Of a DNA stretch of 64,000 nt, positions 26,946 through 35,578 are shown piece by piece. Each line of letters opens with the position of its first letter. Positions within the stretch are counted from its first letter, which is position 1. The notes below the pieces were generated by a model. The model ran no database searches. It saw only the letters and a list, made by a program, of their open reading frames with translations, and was not told the DNA's origin. The stretch comes from UBA2965 sp036526135 (GTDB taxonomy: Bacteria; Pseudomonadota; Gammaproteobacteria; Pseudomonadales; Azotimanducaceae), in the NCBI GenBank assembly GCA_036526135.1, contig DATCZA010000008.1:62001-126000 (forward strand), read 5' to 3'. Both the position numbers and the translations under genes were made by a program.

Positions 26946-27661
26946 GCCGTTTCGTCCGTGACCGCCACGACTCGGGTGCCAACCTTGGCACCGTTGACAA
27001 TCCGGGTCAATGCGCCCGCCTCGGCCATGGCAAAAACCACCAACGGCATCTCATTGTCGCGGCAAAGGCTGATGGCGGCGCTGTCCATGACCTTGAGGTC
27101 GCGCCGCAACACCTCGTCGTAGGTGAGCTCGTCGAACCGCTCCGCGCCGGGCACTTTCATCGGATCGGCGCTGTAAACCCCGTCGACCTTGGTCGCCTTC
27201 AAAACCACGTCGGCACCGATCTCGATGCCGCGCAGGCAGGCGGCCGTGTCGGTGGTGAAGTACGGGTTGCCCGTCCCGGCAACGAATATGGCGACCTGTC
27301 CGTTGCGGAGCAGCTCCTGCGCCGCATCACGGGTGAACTTGCGAGCGACTCCCGGGATCTCGATGGCCGAGAGCACCTCGGCCGGCACCCCGCCGGACCG
27401 CATGAGATCGCGAACGGCCAGACCGTTCATTACCGTGGCCAGCATGCCCATCTGATCGCCGGTGATGCGGTCCATTCCCGCCTCCGCCAGCGCGGCGCCG
27501 CGAAACAGGTTGCCCCCGCCGAGAACCAGCGCGACCTCAGCGCCGGCGGCGATGACTTCCGAAATTTCCTCGCCCAGCCGGCGCACCACGACGGGATCGA
27601 TGCCAAAGCCCACGTCGCCCCCAAGAGCCTCCCCGCTGAGCTTCAGCAGCAATCTCTGCAA
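26942..27661 (-). CDS. pyrH: Uridylate kinase (UMP kinase)
   Basis: PyrH phosphorylates UMP to UDP. It belongs to the hexameric bacterial family unrelated to eukaryotic UMP kinase. The 239-residue product begins MQRLLLKLSGEALGG and has LVLGGGNLFRGAAL, GRITGDQMG-like DRITGDQMGMLATVMN and the C-terminal NGAKVGTRV. The start is TTG at 27659-27661 with an excellent SD (GGAGGT) seven bases upstream; there is no in-frame ATG. UDP from this enzyme feeds pyrG (CTP synthase), also in this window. Confidence 0.96.
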   Translation of the reverse strand: MQRLLLKLSGEALGGDVGFGIDPVVVRRLGEEISEVIAAGAEVALVLGGGNLFRGAALAEAGMDRITGDQMGMLATVMNGLAVRDLMRSGGVPAEVLSAIEIPGVARKFTRDAAQELLRNGQVAIFVAGTGNPYFTTDTAACLRGIEIGADVVLKATKVDGVYSADPMKVPGAERFDELTYDEVLRRDLKVMDSAAISLCRDNEMPLVVFAMAEAGALTRIVNGAKVGTRVVAVTDETA

Positions 27662-27697
27662 TGCTATGACCTCCGGCCCGCCGAGGCTGGCTTAGGT

Positions 27698-28567
27698 TTA
27701 TTCGGCACCGCTGACCTGGGCCGCCACCTCGGCAGCGAAATCGGTCTGCTCGACCTCGATTCCCTCGCCCACTTCGAAGCGCACGAAGCCGCGGCATTCG
27801 ACCCCGGCGTCGCTCAGCAGCTTGCCGATCTTGACGTCGGGATCCTTAACGAACGGCTGGTCGACCAGGCTCACCTCCGCGAGAAACTTGCGCACCCGTC
27901 CTTCGACCATCTTTTCGACGATCTCGGCCGGCTTGCCGCTGGCCTCGGCCTGGGAGGCATAGATTTCCCGTTCTTTCGCGAGCACGTCCGCCGGCACGCC
28001 TGACGACTCGACAACCATCGGGGCGATGGCCGTGACGTGCATCGCCAGATCGCGACCGAGCTCCTCGTTGGGCGAGGAAAGCTCCACGAGCGTCCCCTTG
28101 CGGTTGTCGCCATGAAGGTAAAACGTGACGAACCCGTCACCCGCGCCCAGCAGGGCCGCACGGCGCACCGTGATGTTCTCGCCGATTTCCTGGACCAGGG
28201 CTTCGCGCTTGGCCTCGAGCTCGCCAGCCACGAGTTTGGCCACGTCATCTTCGCGGCCGTCGTAAACGGCCGCTAAGACCTCGCCGACGAAGTCAACGAA
28301 CTTCTGGTTTTTGGCCGCAAAGTCGGTTTCGATGTTGACCTCGACGATGGCGCCCCTGGAACCATCCTCGGCAACCTTGATGCCGAGAAGCCCGTCCGCC
28401 GTCGTGCGGCCGGCTTTCTTGGCAGCCTTCAAGGCGCTGCGCTTACGCAGCTCCTCGATGGCCAGCTCCATGTCTCCCCCGGCCTCGGTCAGCGCGGCTT
28501 TGCAGTCCATCATGCCAAGCCCGGTACGCTCCCTGAGTTCCTTGACCATTGCTGCGGTGATCGCCAT
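27698..28567 (-). CDS. tsf: Elongation factor Ts
   Basis: EF-Ts is the guanine nucleotide exchange factor for EF-Tu. The 289-residue product has the N-terminal UBA-like domain with VKELRERTGLGMMDCKAAL, the core GAIVEVNIETDFAAKN and the C-terminal module (DQPFVKDPDVKIGKLL). The ATG at 28565-28567 is only 3 nt after rpsB, so rpsB-tsf are co-transcribed as in nearly all bacteria. Confidence 0.97.
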   Translation of the reverse strand: MAITAAMVKELRERTGLGMMDCKAALTEAGGDMELAIEELRKRSALKAAKKAGRTTADGLLGIKVAEDGSRGAIVEVNIETDFAAKNQKFVDFVGEVLAAVYDGREDDVAKLVAGELEAKREALVQEIGENITVRRAALLGAGDGFVTFYLHGDNRKGTLVELSSPNEELGRDLAMHVTAIAPMVVESSGVPADVLAKEREIYASQAEASGKPAEIVEKMVEGRVRKFLAEVSLVDQPFVKDPDVKIGKLLSDAGVECRGFVRFEVGEGIEVEQTDFAAEVAAQVSGAE

Positions 28568-28570
28568 TAC

Positions 28571-29536
28571 TCAAGCCTCCGTCGGTTTGTTCTCGGCATC
28601 GGCCTCTGCCGACTCTGCAGCTTCGTCCGAACCAGTCTCGGCAGCGCCGGTCTCCGGCTCGGCTGCAACGTCTCCCGCCTGAGCTTCGGCGGTCGTGGCA
28701 GCCTCAGGCTCCGCCGCGGGAGCCGAGGGAGCCGCGGCAGCCGCAGGAGCAGTCGCGGACGCAGTCGCGGACGCAGTCGCGGGCGCAGTCTCAGGCGCTT
28801 CCTCCACCTGCTCCGCCTCGACCTCGACGAATTCGCCGGGGCGTACGGCACCGGCCGCGTTGTCGACGCCTTCTTGAATGGCATCCGCCACCGCGGTGAC
28901 GTAGAGCCGGATCGCCCGGATGGCATCGTCATTTCCGGGGATGACCCAGTCGACGCCGTCGGGGTCGCTGTTGGTGTCCACGACGCCGAAGACGGGGATC
29001 CCGAGCTTGTTCGCTTCGCTGATGGCGATGTGCTCGCGCATCACGTCGATGACGAAGATCGCGTCCGGCAGCCCGGCCATCTCCTTGATGCCACCGAGGC
29101 TCCGCTCCAGCTTCTCCATCAGGCGCCGGCGCTGCAGCGCCTCGCGCTTGGTGAGCAGCTCGAAGGTGCCGTCAACGGCCTGAGATTCCAGCTCCTGCAG
29201 CCGCTTGATGGATTGCCGGATGGTCTTGTAGTTGGTCAGCATGCCGCCGAGCCAGCGCTGGTCGACGTAGGGCATGCCTACCCTCTCGGCCTGCTCCCGG
29301 ATCACCTTGGCGGCCGCACGCTTGGTGCCAACGAAAAGGATCTTGTTGCGACGGCTGGCGAGGTTTCGGAGCTCCGTCAGCGCCTCGTTGAACGCCGGGA
29401 CGGTTCTCTCCAGATTGATGATGTGGATCTTGTTACGGGACCCGAAGATGAAGGGAGCCATCTTGGGGTTCCAGAAACGGGTCTGATGGCCGAAATGCAC
29501 GCCAGCGGCCAACATGTCACGCATGCTGATATTCAT
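28571..29536 (-). CDS. rpsB: 30S ribosomal protein S2 with long Ala/Glu-rich tail
   Basis: S2 is a late-assembling small-subunit protein. From ATG 29534-29536, with GGAG and AGGA just upstream, the product is 321 residues. MRDMLAAGVHFGHQTRFWNP, the QRWLGGMLTNYKTIRQS block and VIPGNDDAIRAIRLY match the family, and the conserved core ends near residue 235. About 85 further residues made almost only of Ala, Glu, Thr, Ser, Pro and Asp follow. E. coli S2 is 241 residues. Part of this tail comes from a 12-bp tandem repeat. An upstream frame to 29572 adds 12 unconserved residues. Confidence 0.96.
   Translation of the reverse strand: MNISMRDMLAAGVHFGHQTRFWNPKMAPFIFGSRNKIHIINLERTVPAFNEALTELRNLASRRNKILFVGTKRAAAKVIREQAERVGMPYVDQRWLGGMLTNYKTIRQSIKRLQELESQAVDGTFELLTKREALQRRRLMEKLERSLGGIKEMAGLPDAIFVIDVMREHIAISEANKLGIPVFGVVDTNSDPDGVDWVIPGNDDAIRAIRLYVTAVADAIQEGVDNAAGAVRPGEFVEVEAEQVEEAPETAPATASATASATAPAAAAAPSAPAAEPEAATTAEAQAGDVAAEPETGAAETGSDEAAESAEADAENKPTEA
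28749..28796 (-). repeat. 12-bp tandem repeats in rpsB tail
   Basis: Two identical copies of GCAGTCGCGGAC at 28749-28772 are followed by two diverged copies to 28796. They encode Ala-Thr/Ser-rich units in the C-terminal extension of S2 and keep the reading frame. Confidence 0.9.
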
Positions 29537-29780
29537 ATCCTGTACTCCGGGTTGCGCCTCCGCCATCCCCATGCCTCAACCCGATCGAACGGGCACCCGG
29601 AGACACGTGTCGGACGACGTGAGTCATTTGTGTCAAAGTGACGTTTAGTCGCCTGGAGCCCGCCGCCCCCCTCCCGCAGATATTTCTTCCGAAGTTGGGC
29701 GGCTTGCGTTGCCCGCAGGCGGCGCGCTTTATAACATAATCGCCCCACCGCTTAAACAAGCCCAAGCCAGACGTAGATTC
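29537..29780. promoter_or_regulatory. Divergent rpsB/map regulatory region
   Basis: This 244-bp gap separates rpsB (minus) from map (plus). A near-palindromic AT box, TTTATAACATAAT at 29728-29740, can serve as a -10 element on both strands. On the plus strand TTGCCC lies 15 bp before TATAAC; on the minus strand TTGTTT lies upstream of the same box. The roughly 190-nt 5' leader this gives rpsB could hold an S2-binding autoregulatory structure as known in E. coli, but I cannot fold it with confidence. Confidence 0.4.
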
Positions 29781-30572
29781 ATGGTCGCCAAGCTCGAGAA
29801 CGAGGACGACATCGCAAGAATGCGCAACGCGGGGCGGCTTGCCGCCGAGGTGCTGGAGATGATCGGCGAGCACGTTCGCCCCGGGGCCTCCACCGAGGAT
29901 CTCAACGGGATCTGTCATCGCTACATCGTGGAGGAGATCGACTGTATCCCGGCGCCGCTGAACTACTCCAACGGGCCCGGTCAGCCCGCGTTTCCGAAAT
30001 CCATCTGCACGTCGGTCAACCACGTCGTCTGTCACGGGATTCCGGCAGCGAAGAAGGTGCTCAAGAGCGGAGATATCGTCAACATCGACGTCACTGTCAT
30101 CAAGGACGGCTTCCACGGCGACACCAGCAAGATGTTCATGGTGGGAAAGCCGAGCGTCTTGGCAGAGCGGCTGGTCCGCGTGACCCAGGAGTGCCTGTAC
30201 CGGGGCATCGACGCGGTGCGCGCGGGCGCGACGCTGGGCGATATCGGTCACGCGATCCAGAGCCATGCTGAAGCTCAGCACTTCTCCGTCGTGCGCGAGT
30301 TCTGTGGCCACGGGATCGGCCGGGTTTTTCACGACGAACCCCAGGTCGTGCACTATGGCCGCCCGAACACGGGAATGCGCCTGGAGGAAGGCATGACCTT
30401 CACCATCGAACCCATGATCAATGCGGGCAGACGTCACGTGAAGATCCTGCCCGATCACTGGACCGTGGTAACCAAGGACCACAAGCTTTCTGCGCAGTGG
30501 GAACACACCATCTTAGTCACCGCAACGGGTGCCGAGGTGCTCACCCGTCGCAGCGACGAATCGTTGCCTTGA
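29781..30572 (+). CDS. map: Methionine aminopeptidase type I
   Basis: Map removes the initiator methionine from new proteins. From ATG 29781 the product is 263 residues (E. coli 264). The two-metal site ligands are visible: the Asp residues in NIDVTVIKDGFHGDTSK, His in GHGIGRVFHDEPQV, Glu in FTIEPM and Glu in AQWEHTI. A frame reaching back to 29709 would add 24 unconserved residues inside the promoter. It diverges from rpsB, the standard arrangement, and glnD follows after 19 nt. Confidence 0.96.
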   Translation: MVAKLENEDDIARMRNAGRLAAEVLEMIGEHVRPGASTEDLNGICHRYIVEEIDCIPAPLNYSNGPGQPAFPKSICTSVNHVVCHGIPAAKKVLKSGDIVNIDVTVIKDGFHGDTSKMFMVGKPSVLAERLVRVTQECLYRGIDAVRAGATLGDIGHAIQSHAEAQHFSVVREFCGHGIGRVFHDEPQVVHYGRPNTGMRLEEGMTFTIEPMINAGRRHVKILPDHWTVVTKDHKLSAQWEHTILVTATGAEVLTRRSDESLP

Positions 30573-30591
30573 TCACGAAGGCCACGTCGTC

Positions 30592-33282
30592 ATGAGCACG
30601 ACAGATAGAGCGGCCCGATCTCCGGGCAGCGACGGGAACGAGGGCAGCCGCCGTTTCGGCAACGCGGATCCCTTTCTCGAAGAGCTGAAGGTTCGTCTTG
30701 CTCAGGCCGATGAACGTATGGCCCAAAGATACTGGGACCGTGCCGACGTCGATGAGCTGATCGCAGAGCGCACGACGTTCTTCGACGGCCTGCTGCGCGA
30801 GGTGTGGGACCACGCCCTGAGCGAAGATGCGCAAAAGGGGCTCGCCCTCTTCGCCGTGGGCGGCTACGGCCGCAGAGAGCAGTTCCCCTACTCGGACATC
30901 GACCTCCTCATCGTCGGCAAGCGGCCGGCCAGCCACCGCGAGGCCATCAGCCGGTTTCTTCAGGTGCTCTACGACCTGAACCTGGAGGTCGGGCACAGCG
31001 TTCGCACGGTTCGGGACTGCAAGAAAGAGGCGCAGAAGGACATCACCGTGGCAACGGCCATCTTCGAGCGGCGTTTTCTGTTCGGGTCCGACGCGCTGCG
31101 GCGCCGGCTCGATCGGGTGCTGTCGTCATCTCGCCTGTGGCCGGCGGAGGCTTTCTTCCGCGCCAAGCGCGACGAGCAGGCGCACCGCCACCGGCAGTAC
31201 GACAACGTCGAGTACGGTCTCGAACCCAACGTCAAATCGTCGCCCGGCGGGCTGAGGGATCTGCAGACGGCGCTGTGGGTGTGCCAGCGCAAGTTCGGCA
31301 CCACCGATCCTGAAGCTCTGGAGGCGCTTGGCATGCTCACCCCCCTGGAACGCGAGTGGCTGACGGAAGGCCGCCGCTATCTGTGGTGGGTGCGGTTTGG
31401 CCTTCATCTGATCGCCGGGCGCAAGGACGACCACCTGCAGTTCGAGCACCAGCGCGCTCTCGCGCAGCGGCTGGGATTTGCCGACACGAACGCCCGCCTG
31501 GGCGTAGAGCGGTTCATGCACCTGTACTACCGTCACGTGCTCGAGCTTCGCGAGCTCAACGACATACTGCTCCAGCACTTCGAGGAAGCGATCCTGAGCA
31601 GCCGCGGCCGGCCGCGCATCGAGCCCATCAACGAGCGTTTTCAGATTCACAACGACTACATCGAAGCCACCGACCCCACGGTGTTCGAGCGATCGCCCCG
31701 AGCCATCCTGGAAATCTTCGTCATCATGGCCAATCGGCGGGACATCTCAGGGGTGCGCGCGCAAACCATCCGCCTGATCCGGGACAGCCTTCACCTCATC
31801 GACGACTCGTTCCGCGCCGACCCGGAGAACGCGGCGCTGTTCATGGATCTGCTCAAAGCGCCGTACACGCTGGTCTCGCAGCTGACGAGGATGCGCCGGT
31901 ACGGGGTGCTGGCGCGCTACCTTCCGGAGTTCGGACGCGTAGTCGGGCAAATGCAGCACGACCTCTTCCACATCTACACCGTGGACGCGCACACGATGAT
32001 GGTGATCGGCAACATGCGCCGGTTCCGCTATCGCGCGAGCGAAGAGCGCTTTCCGGTCGCCTGTCACTGCGTGAAGGAAATACCCAAGCCGGAACTCCTG
32101 TACGTGTCGGGCCTCTACCACGACATCGGCAAAGGGCGGGGCGGCGACCACTCGGAGCTCGGCGCCGGCGACGTCACCGAGTTCTGTCGCCGCCACGGGC
32201 TGAACGAAGCAGATACCGATCTTGTGGCATGGCTGGTCAGGCAGCACCTGCTCATGTCCTCCACGGCTCAGCGAAAGGACATCTACGATCCCCAGGTCAT
32301 TCATGATTTCGCCACAGAGGTCAAATCGGAGATGCGTCTGAACTACCTTTACGCGCTCACCGTGGCCGACATCAACGCGACCAATCCCGATCTTTGGAAC
32401 AGCTGGCGGGCAACGCTGCTGCGCCAGCTCTACGGGGAGACGCGCAAAGCCCTGCGGCGGGGCCTGGAGACGCCGCTGGACAAGGCGACCAGCGTGAACG
32501 CCTGCAGGGAGAGCGCCCACGAGCGCCTCGTCGCGGCAGGCATGACGCCGGAAGCCATCGAGCACGCCTGGCGGGTTCCCGGCGACGAGTTCTTCCTGCG
32601 CCACAGCCCGCGCCAGGTCGCCGAGGTCACCCAGCTCATTCACGGACACGACGTCCGCAGCGAGCCTCTGGTTACCCTGCTCGACCTCAAGGGCCAGGTT
32701 TCCCAGGAAGGCGCCACCGAGGTCCTGCTCTACACGACTGATCGGGAGAACCTGTTCGCCGCGAGCGTGCTCGCGCTGAGCCAGCTGGATCTCTCGATCT
32801 ACGACGCAAACATTCACACTTCAGCGGACGGGTTGTGTCTGAACACCTACGTGGTGCTCACTGCTGAGGGCAAGCCCCTGCCTCGTGAGGGAGATCGGCG
32901 CGGGCAGGTCGTCGAGAAGCTGACGCGATCGCTGGCAGACACCTCGACCCTGACCGGCAGCGGCAAACGTAGGCTCCCTCGACAGCTTCGCCAGTTCACC
33001 TTGCCGACCGAGGTGTCTCTGACGACGCCCGCGGGCTCTTCCAACTCCGAGCTCACCATCATCGCGTCCGACCGACCTGGCCTGCTCGCGACCATCGGGC
33101 TGCTGTTCGCGGAGCTCGGGCTGGTCGTCATCAGCGCCCGGATCGCCACCCTGGGCGAACGTGTGGAGGACGTGTTCGAGATCAGCAGCCGGGAGGGCGA
33201 GCCGATCACGGACGAGGAAGCCGTCTACCTCCTGGAGAACACCCTCCGGCAACGCCTGGACCGGCAGGTCGCGGCTTCCTGA
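30592..33282 (+). CDS. glnD: Bifunctional uridylyltransferase/uridylyl-removing enzyme GlnD
   Basis: GlnD senses glutamine and adds or removes UMP on the PII proteins, controlling glutamine synthetase and the Ntr response. The 896-residue product (E. coli 890) has the nucleotidyltransferase motif GGYGRREQFPYSDIDLLI near residue 80. The HD hydrolase motif follows in YHDIGKGRGGDHSELGA near residue 505, and two ACT domains make up the C-terminal 200 residues (SDRPGLLATIGLLF in the last). The ATG at 30592 is favoured; the open frame reaches back to 30529 within map. The map-glnD order is standard. Confidence 0.97.
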   Translation: MSTTDRAARSPGSDGNEGSRRFGNADPFLEELKVRLAQADERMAQRYWDRADVDELIAERTTFFDGLLREVWDHALSEDAQKGLALFAVGGYGRREQFPYSDIDLLIVGKRPASHREAISRFLQVLYDLNLEVGHSVRTVRDCKKEAQKDITVATAIFERRFLFGSDALRRRLDRVLSSSRLWPAEAFFRAKRDEQAHRHRQYDNVEYGLEPNVKSSPGGLRDLQTALWVCQRKFGTTDPEALEALGMLTPLEREWLTEGRRYLWWVRFGLHLIAGRKDDHLQFEHQRALAQRLGFADTNARLGVERFMHLYYRHVLELRELNDILLQHFEEAILSSRGRPRIEPINERFQIHNDYIEATDPTVFERSPRAILEIFVIMANRRDISGVRAQTIRLIRDSLHLIDDSFRADPENAALFMDLLKAPYTLVSQLTRMRRYGVLARYLPEFGRVVGQMQHDLFHIYTVDAHTMMVIGNMRRFRYRASEERFPVACHCVKEIPKPELLYVSGLYHDIGKGRGGDHSELGAGDVTEFCRRHGLNEADTDLVAWLVRQHLLMSSTAQRKDIYDPQVIHDFATEVKSEMRLNYLYALTVADINATNPDLWNSWRATLLRQLYGETRKALRRGLETPLDKATSVNACRESAHERLVAAGMTPEAIEHAWRVPGDEFFLRHSPRQVAEVTQLIHGHDVRSEPLVTLLDLKGQVSQEGATEVLLYTTDRENLFAASVLALSQLDLSIYDANIHTSADGLCLNTYVVLTAEGKPLPREGDRRGQVVEKLTRSLADTSTLTGSGKRRLPRQLRQFTLPTEVSLTTPAGSSNSELTIIASDRPGLLATIGLLFAELGLVVISARIATLGERVEDVFEISSREGEPITDEEAVYLLENTLRQRLDRQVAAS

Positions 33283-33288
33283 CCCAGG

Positions 33289-34485
33289 GTGAACGCGAAC
33301 CTGGAAAAGCTGCAGGCCTACCCCTTCGAGCGGCTGGCTGACCTTCTGGCCGGCGTCCGGGGCAATGCCGAGTTCCCTCACATCGCGCTCTCCATCGGCG
33401 AGCCGAAGCACGCCCCGCCGGAGTTCGTGATCAATCTGTTGAGCGACCCCGACCGGCTGCGCGCCGGGCTGGGCGCCTATCCAGCCACGAGGGGTATTCC
33501 GGAGCTGCGAGAGGCCATCAGCGGCTGGCTGGCGAGGCGTTACGGCGTTCGCCTCGATCCCGACAATCAGGTTCTGCCGGTTGCCGGCACTCGGGAAGCG
33601 CTGTTCTCATTCGGCCTCGCGGCGCTAAGCGGCAAGGCTGACGCCCGTGTGCTGATGCCTAACCCGTTCTACCAGATCTACGAAGGGGCAGCGCTGCTGG
33701 GCAACGGCGTGCCGCACTACGTCAATTGCGATCGAGCAAACGACTACCAGCCGGACTTCGCCGGCGTGCCGGACTCCGTCTGGAGCGCTTGCGAGGTCGT
33801 CTATCTGTGCTCGCCGGGCAACCCGACCGGAGAGACCATCCCGGAGGACACCGTGCTCTGGCTGCTCGAGCAGGCCGACCGGCACGACTTCGTCGTCGCC
33901 GCCGACGAGTGCTACTCGGAGATCTATCTGGACGACTCACACCCGCCCGCCGGCCTGCTGGAGATCGCTCACCGCGCCGGTCGCGACGACTACGCCCGCT
34001 GCGTTGCTTTCCACAGCCTTTCCAAGCGTTCCAGCCTGCCCGGGCTGCGTTCCGGATTCGTCGCCGGCGACGCCGCAATTCTCGCCGGCTACTTCAAATA
34101 CCGCACGTACGAAGGATGCGCGCTGCCCCTGCACGTCCAGCAGGCCAGCGCGGCCGCGTGGTCGGACGAAGCTCATGTGGAAGCCAACCGCGCCCTCTAC
34201 CGACGAAAGTTCGAGACGGTCGGCAGGGTGCTCGACCCGCATCTGGACCTTCGCACGCCCGCCGGCGGCTTCTACCACTGGTTGCACATCGGCGAGGACG
34301 ACACGGCATTCGCCCGTCAACTTTTCGAGCAGTGCAACCTGACCGTTCTGCCCGGCTCGTTTCTGGGACGGGCCGGCGGCGGCTCGAACCCCGGCGGTGG
34401 TCACGTACGGGTTGCCTGGGTCGCCTCCGAGGCACAGTGCGTCGAGGCCGCCGAGCGTCTTGCCGGGTGGCTTCAGAACCGCTAG
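33289..34485 (+). CDS. dapC: Succinyldiaminopimelate transaminase DapC
   Basis: DapC converts N-succinyl-2-amino-6-ketopimelate to succinyl-diaminopimelate in the lysine/meso-DAP pathway. The 398-residue fold-type I PLP aminotransferase has ALSIGEPKHAPPEFV, SPGNPTGETIPED, DECYSEIYLD and the Schiff-base lysine in FHSLSKRSSLPGLRSGF. The start is GTG at 33289, 6 nt after glnD. Assignment to dapC rather than a general aminotransferase rests on the close match of these motifs and on dapD and dapE immediately downstream. Confidence 0.93.
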   Translation: MNANLEKLQAYPFERLADLLAGVRGNAEFPHIALSIGEPKHAPPEFVINLLSDPDRLRAGLGAYPATRGIPELREAISGWLARRYGVRLDPDNQVLPVAGTREALFSFGLAALSGKADARVLMPNPFYQIYEGAALLGNGVPHYVNCDRANDYQPDFAGVPDSVWSACEVVYLCSPGNPTGETIPEDTVLWLLEQADRHDFVVAADECYSEIYLDDSHPPAGLLEIAHRAGRDDYARCVAFHSLSKRSSLPGLRSGFVAGDAAILAGYFKYRTYEGCALPLHVQQASAAAWSDEAHVEANRALYRRKFETVGRVLDPHLDLRTPAGGFYHWLHIGEDDTAFARQLFEQCNLTVLPGSFLGRAGGGSNPGGGHVRVAWVASEAQCVEAAERLAGWLQNR

Positions 34486-34557
34486 TGCCGGTACGTACTA
34501 ACGGCCGAGACGGCGTTGTGGTAGGTTACGCGCCACCCGCATCGCGAGGTCAATAGC

Positions 34558-35571
34558 ATGTCAGGCATATTCGCGTTCGCGGTCGGGACGGTGCGAAGAA
34601 ACACAGCCGGCGCGCCGCTAGACTTCTACTTCCCGGCCCCCGTCATCAACCCGGAACCGGACCTGGCGGCGCAGATCGAAGGGTCGTTTTCCAGCGGCGC
34701 TCATGAAGTAGGGCCCGCCGAACTCGCCCGCTTCGCCAAGGCAGTCGGCGACTCGGCCATGGCCCGGCTGCTCAGCAGCCTGGCTGAGACAGACCGGGCT
34801 ATGACGGCCGTTCGGCTCGACGCTGACGAGCCCATCGACTCGTCGGCGACCGCGTATCTGAAGCTGCACCTGCTCTCGCACCGCATGGCCCTTCCGAACA
34901 CGCTGAATCTGGACGGCATATTCGCTCATCTTCCCAACGTCGCTTGGACCGACCGCGGGCCCATCGATCCGGAAGAACTGGCGGCCGCACAGCTGCAGGC
35001 AAGGCTCGCTGGCGGGCACATCGAGGTTCTGGCCGTGGACAAGTTCCCGCGAATGACCAACTACATCGTTCCCAGCGGTGTGAGAATCGCCGACGCCAGC
35101 CGCATACGACTCGGTGCCTACCTGGGCGACGGCACCACCGTCATGCATGAGGGCCAGATCAACTTCAACGCTGGCGCCCTCGGCCCCAACATGGTCGAGG
35201 GCCGGATCTCTCAAGGCGTCATCCTGGGGGAGCATTCAGACCTCGGCGGCAGCGCCAGCACCATGGGCACGCTGTCAGGAGGCGGAGAGATCACCATCAG
35301 CATCGGCAAGCACTGTCTGATCGGCGCCAACGCCGGAACCGGCATTCCGCTCGGCGATCGATGCACGATCGAGGCCGGGCTCTACATCACGGCCGGCACG
35401 CCGGTCACTCTCATCGACGAGACAGGAGAAGATGTGCGGACGATGAAGGCGCGCGAACTGGCAGGAGGCTCCGATTTGCTGTTCATCCGCAACGGCCGAT
35501 CGGGACGCATCGAGTGCCGCAGCAACCGCAAAGCCATCGAGCTCAACGAACAGCTACACGCACACAACTGA
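34558..35571 (+). CDS. dapD: Tetrahydrodipicolinate N-succinyltransferase (long Pseudomonas-type form)
   Basis: DapD succinylates tetrahydrodipicolinate, the entry to the succinylase branch of DAP synthesis. The 337-residue product is the longer type found in Pseudomonas (about 344) rather than the 274-residue E. coli type. A left-handed beta-helix of hexapeptide repeats covers about residues 165-290 (RIRLGAYLGDGTTVMHEGQ, then GKHCLIGANAGTGIPLGD). NMVEGRISQGVILGEHSDLG carries the active-site acidic residue. The start is ATG at 34558, 72 nt after dapC. Confidence 0.94.
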   Translation: MSGIFAFAVGTVRRNTAGAPLDFYFPAPVINPEPDLAAQIEGSFSSGAHEVGPAELARFAKAVGDSAMARLLSSLAETDRAMTAVRLDADEPIDSSATAYLKLHLLSHRMALPNTLNLDGIFAHLPNVAWTDRGPIDPEELAAAQLQARLAGGHIEVLAVDKFPRMTNYIVPSGVRIADASRIRLGAYLGDGTTVMHEGQINFNAGALGPNMVEGRISQGVILGEHSDLGGSASTMGTLSGGGEITISIGKHCLIGANAGTGIPLGDRCTIEAGLYITAGTPVTLIDETGEDVRTMKARELAGGSDLLFIRNGRSGRIECRSNRKAIELNEQLHAHN

Positions 35572-35578
35572 CAAACCA

